From Tropicimonas marinistellae (lineage in GTDB: Bacteria > Pseudomonadota > Alphaproteobacteria > Rhodobacterales > Rhodobacteraceae): DNA of 64,000 nt. Location of the stretch: positions 1 to 64,000 of the forward strand of contig NZ_LNCI01000002.1 in assembly GCF_001509585.1 (NCBI RefSeq). Direction: 5' to 3'. The notes under the pieces were generated by a model. The model searched no databases, had not been told where the DNA came from, and worked only from the letters and a program-made list of their open reading frames with translations. The first letter of the stretch is position 1, and every line of letters starts with the position of its first letter. The translations under genes and the position numbers were made by a program. Of this stretch, positions 1 to 9,274 are shown piece after piece.

Positions 1-93
1 ATCCTGACGCTCGATACCGGCGACACGGTCGAGTTGCTCGGTGTAAATGCGATCGACCAGATCGTCTTCGCGGGCGATGCGCCTGACGTCTGA
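1..93 (+). CDS. C-terminal end of an RTX/hemolysin-type calcium-binding protein (partial)
   Basis: Frame 1 is open from the window edge to a TGA at 91-93 and encodes 30 residues. The segment TLDTGDTVELLGVNAIDQI resembles the closing stretch of hemolysin-type (RTX) calcium-binding proteins, where a GDT-hydrophobic motif is followed by an acidic, aromatic tail. Such proteins are usually exported by type I secretion through a C-terminal signal. Most of the gene lies outside the window, so the family call rests on this short motif alone. Confidence 0.4.
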   Translation: MLTLDTGDTVELLGVNAIDQIVFAGDAPDV

Positions 94-190
94 CGGAAAC
101 GCTACGCAAACCGGCGCAGGTGGCGGCTTGCACGCGCTTTCGGGAGCGGTCCGCTTGACAGCGCCATGCGCGCGCGCCAACGCTGCGCCC

Positions 191-1639
191 ATGTTCGATA
201 TTCGCCCTGTGGGATATGTCATTGGCCTCCTGGTGGCCACGCTCGGGGTGACGATGCTGTTGCCGCTGGGGCTGGATCTGGTGGTGGGCAACGGTCACTG
301 GCCGGTCTTCGCCGAAAGCGCCATCGTCACGATCCTCGTCGGCGGGCTTGTCGCGCTGGCCAGCCACAATGGCGTGGGGCAGGGGCTGACGATCCGTCAG
401 ACGTTCCTCCTGACAACGGGAGTCTGGGCGGCGCTGCCCTTCTTTGGTGCAATCCCGTTCATGATCGGCGCGACGCAGGCGAGTTTCACGGACGCCTATT
501 TCGAGGCGATGTCTGGGTTGACCACCACGGGTTCAACGGTGTTTTCGGGCCTGGATGCGCTGCCCGAGGGGCTTCTTCTATGGCGGTCACTGCTCCAATG
601 GCTGGGCGGGATCGGCATAATCGTGGTGGCGATGGTGTTCCTGCCGGAGTTGCGCGTCGGAGGCATGCAGATCTTTCGGTCCGAGGCCTTCGATACCATG
701 GGCAAGATCCTGCCGCGCGCGGCGGAAATCGCGTCGCAGATTACATGGATATACCTCATACTCACCGTGATCACCGTCGTGGGCTACATGGCGCTCGGCA
801 TGTCCGCCTTCGACGCGGTCAACCATGCGCTGACCACGATTTCGACCGGCGGATTCTCGACCCACGATGCGTCGTTCGGGACCTTCCAAGGGCCGCCGGA
901 GTATTTTGCCTCCGTGGTCATGCTGATCGCGAGCATGCCTTTCGTGCGCTATATCCAGCTCGTGGCAGGGCGGGCGCAACCGCTGATGCGGGACTCGCAG
1001 ATCCGCACCTATCTGCTTTTTGTCGCAGTCGTGAGCGTGATGCTCGCGCTGTTCCAGGTGTTCTACGACGAACGCCCGTTGGAGCCGAGCCTGCGCGAGG
1101 CGCTTTTCAACGCGACCTCGATCATCTCCGGGACAGGCTACGCCAGCGTGGACTACCAGGAGTGGGGAAGCTTCGCGATGATGGTGGTCTTCTTCGCGGG
1201 GCTTGTCGGGGGCTGTGCCGGATCGACGGCCTGTTCCGTGAAGATCTTCCGCTACCAGCTGCTTTTTGCGGCGATCATCCAGCAGGTAAAGCTCCTGCAT
1301 TCGCCGCGCGGGATGTTTCCGACACGCTACGAGGGGCGTGCGGTTGGGCCGGATGTGTTGAGTTCCGTCATGTCCTTCTTCGTCCTCTTCACGGTGAGTC
1401 TTGGCCTGCTGTCCGTTGCGCTGGCCATGACTGGCCTCGATTTCACCACCTCGGTTTCCGGGGCCGCGACAGCGATTGCCAACATCGGGCCGGGGCTGGG
1501 GGAAACCATTGGCCCGTCGGGAAACTTCGCGCCACTGAATACCACCGCGAAATGGCTGTTGTCGGCGGCGATGCTGGTCGGTCGACTGGAATTGCTCGCC
1601 GTCTACGCGCTGTTTACGGTCGCATTCTGGCGCCGCTAG
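191..1639 (+). CDS. trkH: TrkH family potassium uptake protein
   Basis: This 482-residue integral membrane protein is the ion-conducting subunit of a Trk/Ktr potassium transporter. The four pore-loop repeats are visible: TTTGST (111-116), ISTGGFS (217-223), SGTGYAS (313-319) and IANIGPGLG (429-437), each between hydrophobic helices. The start is placed at MFDIRP, which directly precedes the first membrane helix; the open frame continues upstream to 47 but encodes arginine-rich sequence unlike the family. No TrkA gene is adjacent. A second TrkH is at 42865-44385 beside trkA, so this copy may share that TrkA or use another regulatory subunit. Confidence 0.88.
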   Translation: MFDIRPVGYVIGLLVATLGVTMLLPLGLDLVVGNGHWPVFAESAIVTILVGGLVALASHNGVGQGLTIRQTFLLTTGVWAALPFFGAIPFMIGATQASFTDAYFEAMSGLTTTGSTVFSGLDALPEGLLLWRSLLQWLGGIGIIVVAMVFLPELRVGGMQIFRSEAFDTMGKILPRAAEIASQITWIYLILTVITVVGYMALGMSAFDAVNHALTTISTGGFSTHDASFGTFQGPPEYFASVVMLIASMPFVRYIQLVAGRAQPLMRDSQIRTYLLFVAVVSVMLALFQVFYDERPLEPSLREALFNATSIISGTGYASVDYQEWGSFAMMVVFFAGLVGGCAGSTACSVKIFRYQLLFAAIIQQVKLLHSPRGMFPTRYEGRAVGPDVLSSVMSFFVLFTVSLGLLSVALAMTGLDFTTSVSGAATAIANIGPGLGETIGPSGNFAPLNTTAKWLLSAAMLVGRLELLAVYALFTVAFWRR

Positions 1640-1675
1640 TTGCGGGCGCTTCCAAGGCCATCCGATCCAGCGTGG

Positions 1676-1702
1676 CCGGGTCAGTTCCAGCAGCTGACCC
1701 GG
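1676..1702. terminator. Inverted repeat between convergent genes
   Basis: CCGGGTCAG (1676-1684) pairs with CTGACCCGG (1694-1702) across a 9-base loop, giving a perfect 9-bp stem. It lies between the trkH stop and the end of the reverse-strand protease-like gene and overlaps that gene's last codons. There is no T-run, so a bidirectional terminator is plausible but not certain. Confidence 0.4.
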
Positions 1703-3477
1703 ACTGTCAGATCACCGGCGAGTGCCGACAGGTCTTCCGGTGCCAGGGCGGCACTCCGTTCCGAGGCCTTGGCGGACATTCCCGCCTGATCCAGAAAGCT
1801 CGCGATGGCAGGCACATCGATCGCGAAGTTCACATCCGGCGGCAGCCGGCGGGTGGCCGCGTCGTCCCGCGCCTTCAGCATGCCAAGCACAGCTCCGGTG
1901 GCATCGAAAACCGGGCCGCCGGCGTCGCCGGGAAGAGAGCTGAGCGCCAGCCGGTCGACGGATTCCTCCCCTTGCAGGCCTCGTGTGTCGGCGAGGGTGC
2001 CGTAGGTGACCACGGGCAGGTCCAGCACGTCTTCGTAGGAGAATCCCGCCAGCGCCACCTCGGAGTTCAACCGCGGTACACCGGGACGAAACTCGGCAAT
2101 CGCGATGGGTGCCAGGGTTTCGCTCGGGCGCAGCAGCGCGAGGCCAAGGGCGGCATCCTGCGCGGCAATCTCGGCTTCGGTTTCTTCACCAATGGTGAGC
2201 CGGGTGCATTGGCCGAGCACATCGGTCGTCGTGAGCACGGTGCCGATTGTATCGACGTAGAATCCGCTGCGTGTCTTTTCGGGCCGGCGAAGCTCCAGAC
2301 CTGCCAGAAGGTCGATCTGCTGATCGGCTCCGGAGTCGCTGATGGCAGTGTCGGGCAGGACCACGTCGGCGATCGGCGTGAAGCTCTGCCGCATGGTCTC
2401 GACCACGCGTTCCATCACCTTGGCGTTCTGGGGTTTCCAGATCAACGTGAAGCCCTTCACCGCGCCATCCTGAAGTTGGGCATAGGTGTAGGAATGCATG
2501 GTTGCGGATTGACCGGTCAGCACGAAACTGCCGCGGCTGCGCTGCCGGAAGCCGTTGAGCGGGACGATTTCCAGGGTTTGCATGATGTCATAGAGGCCGA
2601 AGAGCGTGGCCTCGCTGCCCGATTGGCTTATGAGCAGCACGCGGACTCCATCCGCATCCGTGCTGTCGTAGTGAACGAAGGGGGCCTCGGTCCGCGCATA
2701 GTCGACCTTTCCCGCGGGCAGGATCATTTCGATCCCGGCTGCGTCGTCGCGAACCGCTGCGAGACCCAGCCCGGAAAACGCATCTCGATAAATGCCCACA
2801 AGCTCTGCGCGCTGCCGCGTTGTCAGAACGCCGGTGGCGTCGTACCCCTGCGCCGCCTGCCAGGCTGCCATGGCATTCCGGGTACCGGGGCCGAAGGCGC
2901 CGTCAATCGAGCCGGAGTACACACCTTCCCACTTCAGCGCTTCCTGCAATTCCTGACGGTCCCGCGGCAGCAGGCCACGTTCACTGGCACGCGCTTCGCG
3001 TGGCGTTTCGTCGGGTATCGGTTGCAGTTCGGTCGTTGCTGGGAGCGCTTCGGGCGCCGCCGCTTCTGAGGGCGTGTCAGCCGTATCCGCGCTGAGTGCC
3101 GCTTGCGCTCCTGTTTGGCCCGGCAGTGGAGCCGCGGTCAGCAAATCGGCACCCACCGGCCAGAATTGCTGTCGGAACTGGCCCGAGGTGGCGATGTAAC
3201 TATCCGACGGGATGAGCCCGTCACCACGTAGCGCCCTGAGTTCCGCCTCAGCGGTAGCCTGGGTGTACGGACCAAGCGCGACGGCATACCAGCCGCTGGA
3301 GGTTCGGAAACCGCCGACGTTGTTCAGGGCTCGGGCGTAGGCGCGGGCCCTTTCCTGAGCCAATGCCAGAGTCCGCACGGCCTCGATCTGTACCCAGGCC
3401 GTTTCTTGTTGCGCGCGTGCGTAGGACGGGAAAGCCGCCACGATGCACGCCAATACAATTGAAAATAATGTTTTCAC
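1681..3477 (-). CDS. Secreted trypsin-fold protein with peptidoglycan-binding domain and substituted catalytic residues
   Basis: The GTG start at 3477 gives 598 residues with a clear signal peptide (MKTLFSIVLACIVAAFPSYARA). Residues about 27-100 look like a SPOR-type repeat region. Residues about 168-228 match a PG_binding_1 domain (SIDGAFGPGTRNAMAAWQ). Residues about 400-565 have the trypsin fold. The usual catalytic His position (LTNAHV in active enzymes) reads LTTTDV with Asp419, and the usual GDSGGP reads GDAGGP with Ala519. The DNA confirms GAT and GCC at these codons. It is therefore probably a non-catalytic envelope protein that binds peptidoglycan or protein partners. An earlier ATG at 3561 would hide the signal peptide. 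It is divergent from glyQ. Confidence 0.8.
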   Translation of the reverse strand: MKTLFSIVLACIVAAFPSYARAQQETAWVQIEAVRTLALAQERARAYARALNNVGGFRTSSGWYAVALGPYTQATAEAELRALRGDGLIPSDSYIATSGQFRQQFWPVGADLLTAAPLPGQTGAQAALSADTADTPSEAAAPEALPATTELQPIPDETPREARASERGLLPRDRQELQEALKWEGVYSGSIDGAFGPGTRNAMAAWQAAQGYDATGVLTTRQRAELVGIYRDAFSGLGLAAVRDDAAGIEMILPAGKVDYARTEAPFVHYDSTDADGVRVLLISQSGSEATLFGLYDIMQTLEIVPLNGFRQRSRGSFVLTGQSATMHSYTYAQLQDGAVKGFTLIWKPQNAKVMERVVETMRQSFTPIADVVLPDTAISDSGADQQIDLLAGLELRRPEKTRSGFYVDTIGTVLTTTDVLGQCTRLTIGEETEAEIAAQDAALGLALLRPSETLAPIAIAEFRPGVPRLNSEVALAGFSYEDVLDLPVVTYGTLADTRGLQGEESVDRLALSSLPGDAGGPVFDATGAVLGMLKARDDAATRRLPPDVNFAIDVPAIASFLDQAGMSAKASERSAALAPEDLSALAGDLTVRVSCWN

Positions 3478-3697
3478 TGCCCCAAACCCCGTTGGATTCT
3501 TGCTTGCCGCCGGCGAAATGCCGGTTCTGGTGCAAGATAGCAGAGGTGTAAACAGGCGCACTTCAATTCTGGAAGAGCGCCGCAGGCGTGGCGGCCCTGC
3601 ATCGGAAGGAGCCGTGGTGCGATTGACCCTTGCCCGCCCGCCGCCTATTGAGGCGCGAAACCGCTATGAATGACCGTTTTTCGACCGGGGCAGCGCC

Positions 3698-4624
3698 ATG
3701 ACAGAGACAAGCAAGCCGACCTGTTTCCAGGAGGTGATCCTGCGGCTTCAGACCTACTGGGCCGACAAGGGCTGCGCGGTTCTGCAACCGTACGACATGG
3801 AAGTGGGTGCCGGCACCTTCCACCCTGCAACCACTCTGCGCGCGCTCGGCAACAACGCCTGGGCGGCGGCCTATGTGCAACCCTCGCGCCGTCCCACCGA
3901 TGGCCGCTATGGCGAGAACCCCAACCGGCTCCAGCACTACTACCAGTACCAGGTGTTGATCAAACCCAGCCCGCCTGACCTGCAGGACCTCTATCTCGGC
4001 TCGCTGGAGGCAATTGGCATCGACATGGGGCTGCATGACATCCGATTTGTCGAGGACGATTGGGAGAGCCCGACGCTCGGCGCTTGGGGCCTGGGTTGGG
4101 AGGTCTGGTGCGACGGTATGGAGGTGAGTCAATTCACCTATTTCCAGCAGGTTGGCGGCCATGATTGCAAGCCGGTCTCAGGCGAGTTGACCTATGGTCT
4201 TGAGCGTCTTGCGATGTACGTTCTCGGTGTCGATCACGTCATGGAGATGCCCTTCAACCGCCCGGACGCACCGATCCCGCTGACCTATGGCGATGTCTTC
4301 CGCCAGACCGAGGCGGAATACTCGCGCTGGAACTTCGACAACGCCGATACCGACGTGCTGCTCAAGCATTTCGAAGAGGCAGAGGCGCATTGCGACTTCA
4401 TCCTCAACCAGCCCGAGGAAGACCCCAAGACCGGCAGGCGTATCATCATGGTGCATCCGGCCTATGACCAATGCATCAAGGCCTCTCACCTATTCAATTT
4501 GCTCGATGCGCGCGGCGTGATTTCCGTCACCGAGCGGCAAGCCTATATCGGCCGCGTACGGGCGCTGGCCAAGAAATGCGCAGATGCCTTCGTGCAGACC
4601 GAGGCCGGAGGATGGCAGGGGTGA
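3698..4624 (+). CDS. glyQ: Glycine--tRNA ligase alpha subunit
   Basis: GlyQ is the catalytic subunit of the alpha2-beta2 bacterial glycyl-tRNA synthetase, which charges tRNA-Gly with glycine. The 308-residue product has the usual length and the characteristic N-terminus [18 protein letters not shown], followed by [15 protein letters not shown] and [20 protein letters not shown], which are near-invariant in the family. The ATG at 3698 precedes the conserved first helix. The partner glyS starts 2.3 kb downstream on the same strand, with DUF6446 and gltS between them, an arrangement familiar from Rhodobacterales. Confidence 0.97.
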   Translation: MTETSKPTCFQEVILRLQTYWADKGCAVLQPYDMEVGAGTFHPATTLRALGNNAWAAAYVQPSRRPTDGRYGENPNRLQHYYQYQVLIKPSPPDLQDLYLGSLEAIGIDMGLHDIRFVEDDWESPTLGAWGLGWEVWCDGMEVSQFTYFQQVGGHDCKPVSGELTYGLERLAMYVLGVDHVMEMPFNRPDAPIPLTYGDVFRQTEAEYSRWNFDNADTDVLLKHFEEAEAHCDFILNQPEEDPKTGRRIIMVHPAYDQCIKASHLFNLLDARGVISVTERQAYIGRVRALAKKCADAFVQTEAGGWQG

Positions 4625-5228
4625 TACCCTCTGGGCTGTATCCAACGGCGTACTGGGCCGATCACAGGGACCTTGCGGCGGGCCGCGCCCGGCCGGCCCA
4701 ACGGTCTGCCGCGTCTCGCCAGCCCGCGGCTCGGCGCCGCCGTCCGTTCCTTCGCGTGCGAGCTATCGGATCTCTCTTGACCTGCCGGTCTCGAAAGCTG
4801 CGCTTTGAGTACGGTTGCACTCGTATCTATTGCGATGGCCGCCAGGATCATGCGCATCAGCCGGCACAAGGTGGTTTTGACCATGCCCGCCAGATACGTG
4901 CCAATGCGCTCTGCCAGGGCGAAGACCGTGCTGCTCGACTAAACGATTGCGCCGAAGGCCGCGAAATAGCCGTTCCGGCCCGCAATGGCGACGGCATCGC
5001 CCGTCACCGCGACGTAGATCGTCGTTTCCAATCTGCGCGCGCATTGCGGCGCGGGGCTTGTGCTCTGGGCGACGCGGAGGAAATCCACCGCGAATGCCGC
5101 TCCACGGAACCTCATGGCAATCTCGGCGATAGCATCGTGAGCCAGTCTCAATTCGGGAGGCTCGCAGCGCAAGACCTCAGCGTCTGGTTCGCAAGGCTCA
5201 CGCTGACACAGGCTGGGGGGGCGGTGGC
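4625..5228. other. 604-base gap without a convincing gene
   Basis: The stretch between glyQ and the DUF6446 gene holds no intact gene I can support. The longest forward frame reads arginine/alanine-rich shadow sequence. The reverse strand shows two coding-like pieces, about 5115-4939 and 4935-4765, in the same frame but separated by an in-frame TAG at 4941-4939; the second contains a hydrophobic run (LCRLMRMILAAIAIDTSA). No ribosome-binding site or known domain is visible. It could be a decayed gene or an untranslated part of a glyQ-glyS transcript. Confidence 0.4.
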
Positions 5229-5696
5229 ATGAGTGGCAAGATCATCGCGGGCGGCATCGTGGCCATCGCCTTTGCCGTTGGCGTGGCGATCTACTACCTG
5301 CAGGTCTACTACTATTACGACGATGTTTCGGCCGAGACCGAGGACATCGCGCTTACGCTCATCGGCGGTTCGCCGGAACCAATTCTGGCCGAGAATATCG
5401 AAGCGATCAACGCAACCTCCTCGCCGATCCGCTATCGCGCCTGCTTCACGACCACGCTCAGCCACGCAATGCTGACCGAGACCTACGAGATCTACGACGG
5501 GGCCGAACCATTGGTCGCGCCTCATTGGTTCAAGTGCTTTGACGCGGTGGAAGTCGGTACGGCACTAGAAGAGGGGCGCGCGCTGGCCTTTCTCGGGCAG
5601 AAGGATCTTGCGCACGGGGTGGACCGTGTCGTCGCGATCCACGAGGACGGACGCGGGTTTGTCTGGCACCAAGTAAACGAGGAGATCAAGAAATGA
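5229..5696 (+). CDS. DUF6446 family membrane-anchored protein
   Basis: This 155-residue protein has one N-terminal transmembrane helix (about 5-27, IIAGGIVAIAFAVGVAIYYLQVYYYY) and then a soluble domain expected on the periplasmic side. Its conserved pieces, such as SPIRYRACFTT, WFKCFDA and ALAFLGQKD, fit the DUF6446 family found next to glycyl-tRNA synthetase genes in Rhodobacteraceae. Its function is unknown. Two cysteines lie in the soluble part. The stop overlaps the start of gltS by four bases (ATGA), which suggests translational coupling. Confidence 0.75.
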   Translation: MSGKIIAGGIVAIAFAVGVAIYYLQVYYYYDDVSAETEDIALTLIGGSPEPILAENIEAINATSSPIRYRACFTTTLSHAMLTETYEIYDGAEPLVAPHWFKCFDAVEVGTALEEGRALAFLGQKDLAHGVDRVVAIHEDGRGFVWHQVNEEIKK

Positions 5697-6904
5697 GCGA
5701 ACCGATACTCATAAATGGCTTCGTCTCGGTGACGGTGGCGTTTCTCGTCTACATTCTCGGCGCGCAACTGACACGCAGAGTCGCGCTTCTTCGCGATTTC
5801 AACATACCCGAGCCGGTCTCCGGCGGATTGCTGGTGGCGCTCGCCACGATGGCGGCCTACATCATCTTCGGTCGTGCTATAGAGTTCGACCTCGCGGCAC
5901 GAGACTACTTCTTGCTCGTGTTTTTCACCGGCATCGGCCTCAACGCGCGGATTTCGGACCTTGTGAGGGGCGGCCTGCCTCTGGCGATCCTGCTGGCTCT
6001 GACAATTGTCTATGTCGTTCTTCAGAACCTCATCGGTGTCGCCGGCGCACGCGCGTTCGGTTTGCCGCCCGAGTTCAGTGTGCTGCTCTCGTCTGCCGCA
6101 CTAATCGGCGGGCACGGCACCGTTATTGCCTGGACACCCAAAATCCAGGAGATGACGGGCGGCGCGGCGGGCGTCAGCGAACTTGGAGTGGCCGTCGCCA
6201 CCATCGGCCTTGTCTGCGCCGCGCTGATCGGCGGGCCGATCGCGAAGTATCTGATCAATCGCTGGCGGCTGGAGCCGGAGCGGCCTGACGAAGAACACAC
6301 GGTCGGTGTTGCCTTCGAGGACGAGGCGACTGAAACGATCAACCATCTGAGCTTCATGCGGGTTATGCTCTGGGTCCATATTACCATCGCCATCGGCTAT
6401 ACGTTCTGGGAGGTGCTGGACCATTACGGCGTCGGCCTGCCGCCCTTTGTGCCCTGCCTGCTGGCCGGGATCGTGCTGGGAAACGTGCTCCCAGTGATCT
6501 TTCCGCGCATTGTCGAAGTGCGTCGCACGCCGACGCTCGCCATGGTTTCCGATTTCTCGCTCGGTACCTTCCTGGCCATGTCGCTGATGTCGCTCCAGCT
6601 CTGGACGCTCGCCGGCATGGGGCTGGTGCTCGCCGTCGTCATGACGGCGCAGACCCTGCTTTCCATTTTCTTTGCCATCTATGTGCTCTTCCCTGCCATG
6701 GGGCGCGGGTACCGTGCGGCGGTTCTGGCCTCGGGCTTCGGTGGAGTCACGCTCGGTGCCACGCCCACCGCCATCGCCAACATGACCGCCGTGACCAAGC
6801 GCTACGGGCCGTCGCCCATGGCCTTCGTCATCCTGCCGCTCGTCTCGGCCTTCTTCGTGGACATCGTGAACAGTTTCGCGATCCAGTTCTTCCTGCCCCT
6901 CTGA
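5693..6904 (+). CDS. gltS: Sodium/glutamate symporter
   Basis: This 403-residue, mostly hydrophobic protein with about 10-12 predicted helices matches the ESS/GltS family, which imports glutamate with sodium. Family hallmarks are the opening FVSVTVAFLVYILGAQLTRR, NIPEPVSGG, FFTGIGLNARISDL and the re-entrant signature GGHGTVIAW, with a second inverted half near LGATPTAIANM. It overlaps the DUF6446 stop by four bases and ends ten bases before glyS, so it probably belongs to the same transcript. Substrate specificity is inferred from the family. Confidence 0.9.
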   Translation: MSEPILINGFVSVTVAFLVYILGAQLTRRVALLRDFNIPEPVSGGLLVALATMAAYIIFGRAIEFDLAARDYFLLVFFTGIGLNARISDLVRGGLPLAILLALTIVYVVLQNLIGVAGARAFGLPPEFSVLLSSAALIGGHGTVIAWTPKIQEMTGGAAGVSELGVAVATIGLVCAALIGGPIAKYLINRWRLEPERPDEEHTVGVAFEDEATETINHLSFMRVMLWVHITIAIGYTFWEVLDHYGVGLPPFVPCLLAGIVLGNVLPVIFPRIVEVRRTPTLAMVSDFSLGTFLAMSLMSLQLWTLAGMGLVLAVVMTAQTLLSIFFAIYVLFPAMGRGYRAAVLASGFGGVTLGATPTAIANMTAVTKRYGPSPMAFVILPLVSAFFVDIVNSFAIQFFLPL

Positions 6905-6914
6905 GGTCCTCCCA

Positions 6915-9137
6915 ATGCCCGATCTTCTGATCGAACTCTTTTCCGAAGAAATACCCGCCCGGATGCAGTCCCGCGCCGGTGCGGACCTCAAGAAGCTGGT
7001 TACCGACGGTCTGGTGGAGGCCGGTCTGTCCTACGCCTCGGCTGAGGCATTCACCACACCGCGGCGTGTGGTGCTTACGGTCGAAGGGGTGACGGCGGAA
7101 AGCCCGACCGTGACGGAGGAACGCAAAGGGCCGCGCGTGGATGCGCCGGAGAAGGCGCTGGAAGGCTTCCTGCGTTCGACGGGTCTGACGAAGGACCAGC
7201 TCGAGGCGCGGGACGACAAGAAGGGGCAGGTCTGGTTCGCCAAGATCACGAAGGAAGGCCGGCCTGCGGCGGAGATCGTGGCGGAGGTGCTGGAAGACAC
7301 GATCCGCAACTTCCCCTGGCCGAAGAGCATGCGCTGGGGCGCGGGCGCCCTGCGTTGGGTGCGCCCGCTGCATTCGATCCTCTGCATCCTGAGCGATGAG
7401 GCGGGCACGAGCGTGGTGCCGCTGGAGGTGGACGGGATCGTCGCCGGCGACCAGACCTCTGGCCACCGTTTCCTTGCGCCGGGGCCATTCTCGGTCACCG
7501 GTTTCGAAGATTACGTAACCGCGCTGAAACGCGCCCATGTCATTCTCGACCCGGCGGAGCGGGCCGAGGCGATCTGGCATGACGCGACCAATATGGCGTT
7601 CGCGCAGGCGCTTGAGGTGGTCGAGGACAGGGGGCTTCTGTCCGAGGTCGCGGGGCTGGTGGAATGGCCGGTGGTGCTGATGGGCGATATTGCCGAGGAT
7701 TTCCTCGGCCTGCCGCCAGAGGTTCTGAAAACCTCGATGAAGGAGCACCAGAAGTTCTTTTCGGTGAAGAACCCGAAGACGGGGCGGATCGAGAAATTCG
7801 TGACCGTCGCCAATATGGTGACGGCGGATAATGGCGCGACCATCCTGGCCGGCAACCAGAAGGTGCTGTTTGCGCGGCTCTCGGATGCCAAGTTCTTCTG
7901 GGAGAACGACCTGCGCGTGGCACAAACGGCGCAGATGGTGCCGTGGCTGGAAAGCCTCGAACACGTGACCTTCCACAACAAGCTCGGGTCCCAGAAGGCC
8001 CGCATTGACCGCATCGCCGCACTCGCCCGCGACATCGCGCCATTGGTCGGGGCGGACTCCGAAGCGGCCGAAAAAGCCGCGCAGGTCGCCAAGGCGGACC
8101 TCTCCTCCGAGATGGTCTACGAGTTCCCGGAATTGCAGGGTACCATGGGCCGCTACTATGCCGAGGCCGCAAGCCTGCCGGCGGATGTCGCCGCGGCCGC
8201 TGAGGAGCATTACTCGCCGCTGGGACCGTCCGACGACGTGCCGACCGCGCCGATCTCCGTCGCCGTGGCGCTGGCCGACAAGCTGGACACGCTGACGGGC
8301 TTCTGGGCGATTGATGAGAAACCGACAGGATCGAAGGACCCGTTTGCGTTGCGGCGTGCGGCGTTGGGGGTGACGCGGCTGCTACTGGCGAACGACATTC
8401 GGTTATCGCTGGATCGGTTGAACGATGCGCAACTCCTGCGTCACCAGATCGACACGGATGGGCATCACGATGCGGCGCTTCGCGACGCGCTCCTGCGTGA
8501 GATCGCCCATCACGGGGTGTTCGGTTCCGCAGTGCGGGGGGTGATCGACCAGATTGAGGGCGACGCACCGGATTGGATCGTCAAGGTTACCGAGCATGAA
8601 CCGGACGTGGCCGATGACCTGCTGTCCTTTTTCCATGACCGCCTGAAGGTGCATCTGCGTGACGAAGGTATCCGGCACGACGTCATCGACGCTTGTTTGG
8701 CTATGCCGAATGCCAGCGACCTCGTGCTGCTGGTAAAGCGGGCAGAGGCGCTGGCCGAGTTCCTCAAAACCGAGGATGGCGAGAACCTGCTGCAGGGCTT
8801 CAAGCGGGCCAACAACATCCTGACCCAGGCCGAGGAAGCCGATGGGGTGAGCTACGAATACGGCCCCGACCGGAAGTTCGCCGAGACCGGTGAGGAAAAG
8901 GCCCTGTTCGATGCGCTGGATGCGGCGGAGGGGGCGATCTCCTCGGCCATCGAGACCGAGGATTTCGCGTCGGCCATGGCAAGCATGGCCTCCCTGCGCG
9001 CGCCGATCGACGCGTTTTTCGAGGCTGTGCAGGTCAACACCGACAACCAGATCGTCCGGCGCAATCGGCTCAACCTGCTGCACCGGATCCGCGAAACCTG
9101 CCTCAAAGCGGCGGATCTGACGCGGATCGAGGGGTAA
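6915..9137 (+). CDS. glyS: Glycine--tRNA ligase beta subunit
   Basis: GlyS is the tRNA-binding subunit of the tetrameric glycyl-tRNA synthetase. The 740-residue product begins with the typical MPDLLIELFSEEIPARMQ and continues with TPRRVVLTVEG, LRWVRPLHSI and MKEHQKFFSVKN, all diagnostic. The C-terminal part contains the HD-like section (ELQGTMGRYYA) and the anticodon-binding helical region. It starts ten bases after gltS, is the last clear member of the glyQ-glyS cluster, and is followed by a hairpin. Confidence 0.97.
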   Translation: MPDLLIELFSEEIPARMQSRAGADLKKLVTDGLVEAGLSYASAEAFTTPRRVVLTVEGVTAESPTVTEERKGPRVDAPEKALEGFLRSTGLTKDQLEARDDKKGQVWFAKITKEGRPAAEIVAEVLEDTIRNFPWPKSMRWGAGALRWVRPLHSILCILSDEAGTSVVPLEVDGIVAGDQTSGHRFLAPGPFSVTGFEDYVTALKRAHVILDPAERAEAIWHDATNMAFAQALEVVEDRGLLSEVAGLVEWPVVLMGDIAEDFLGLPPEVLKTSMKEHQKFFSVKNPKTGRIEKFVTVANMVTADNGATILAGNQKVLFARLSDAKFFWENDLRVAQTAQMVPWLESLEHVTFHNKLGSQKARIDRIAALARDIAPLVGADSEAAEKAAQVAKADLSSEMVYEFPELQGTMGRYYAEAASLPADVAAAAEEHYSPLGPSDDVPTAPISVAVALADKLDTLTGFWAIDEKPTGSKDPFALRRAALGVTRLLLANDIRLSLDRLNDAQLLRHQIDTDGHHDAALRDALLREIAHHGVFGSAVRGVIDQIEGDAPDWIVKVTEHEPDVADDLLSFFHDRLKVHLRDEGIRHDVIDACLAMPNASDLVLLVKRAEALAEFLKTEDGENLLQGFKRANNILTQAEEADGVSYEYGPDRKFAETGEEKALFDALDAAEGAISSAIETEDFASAMASMASLRAPIDAFFEAVQVNTDNQIVRRNRLNLLHRIRETCLKAADLTRIEG

Positions 9138-9138
9138 A

Positions 9139-9181
9139 AACCCGCGGTAGCTTACCATGCTGCGTTGCGGCATGGCGGGTT
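9139..9181 (+). terminator. Two-part hairpin after glyS
   Basis: AACCCG (9139-9144) pairs with CGGGTT (9176-9181), and inside it CCATGC (9155-9160) pairs with GCATGG (9170-9175) around a 9-base loop, with a 10-base internal bulge on the left side. It begins two bases after the glyS stop. No T-run follows, so termination is inferred from position and structure. Confidence 0.45.
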
Positions 9182-9274
9182 CTCACCTAGATTGAGCGCG
9201 AGATTTCCGGAGCGCCGCAACCCGTCCAAGGCGGTGCCGGCCCATGGCAACGACAGGAGCAAAGGAGGCCGCGT

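Noticed and set aside
47..190. N-terminal extension of the first TrkH from the earlier ATG
   Set aside because: The added residues are Arg/Ala-rich and overlap the end of the preceding gene. The family N-terminus is the MFDIRP start at 191.
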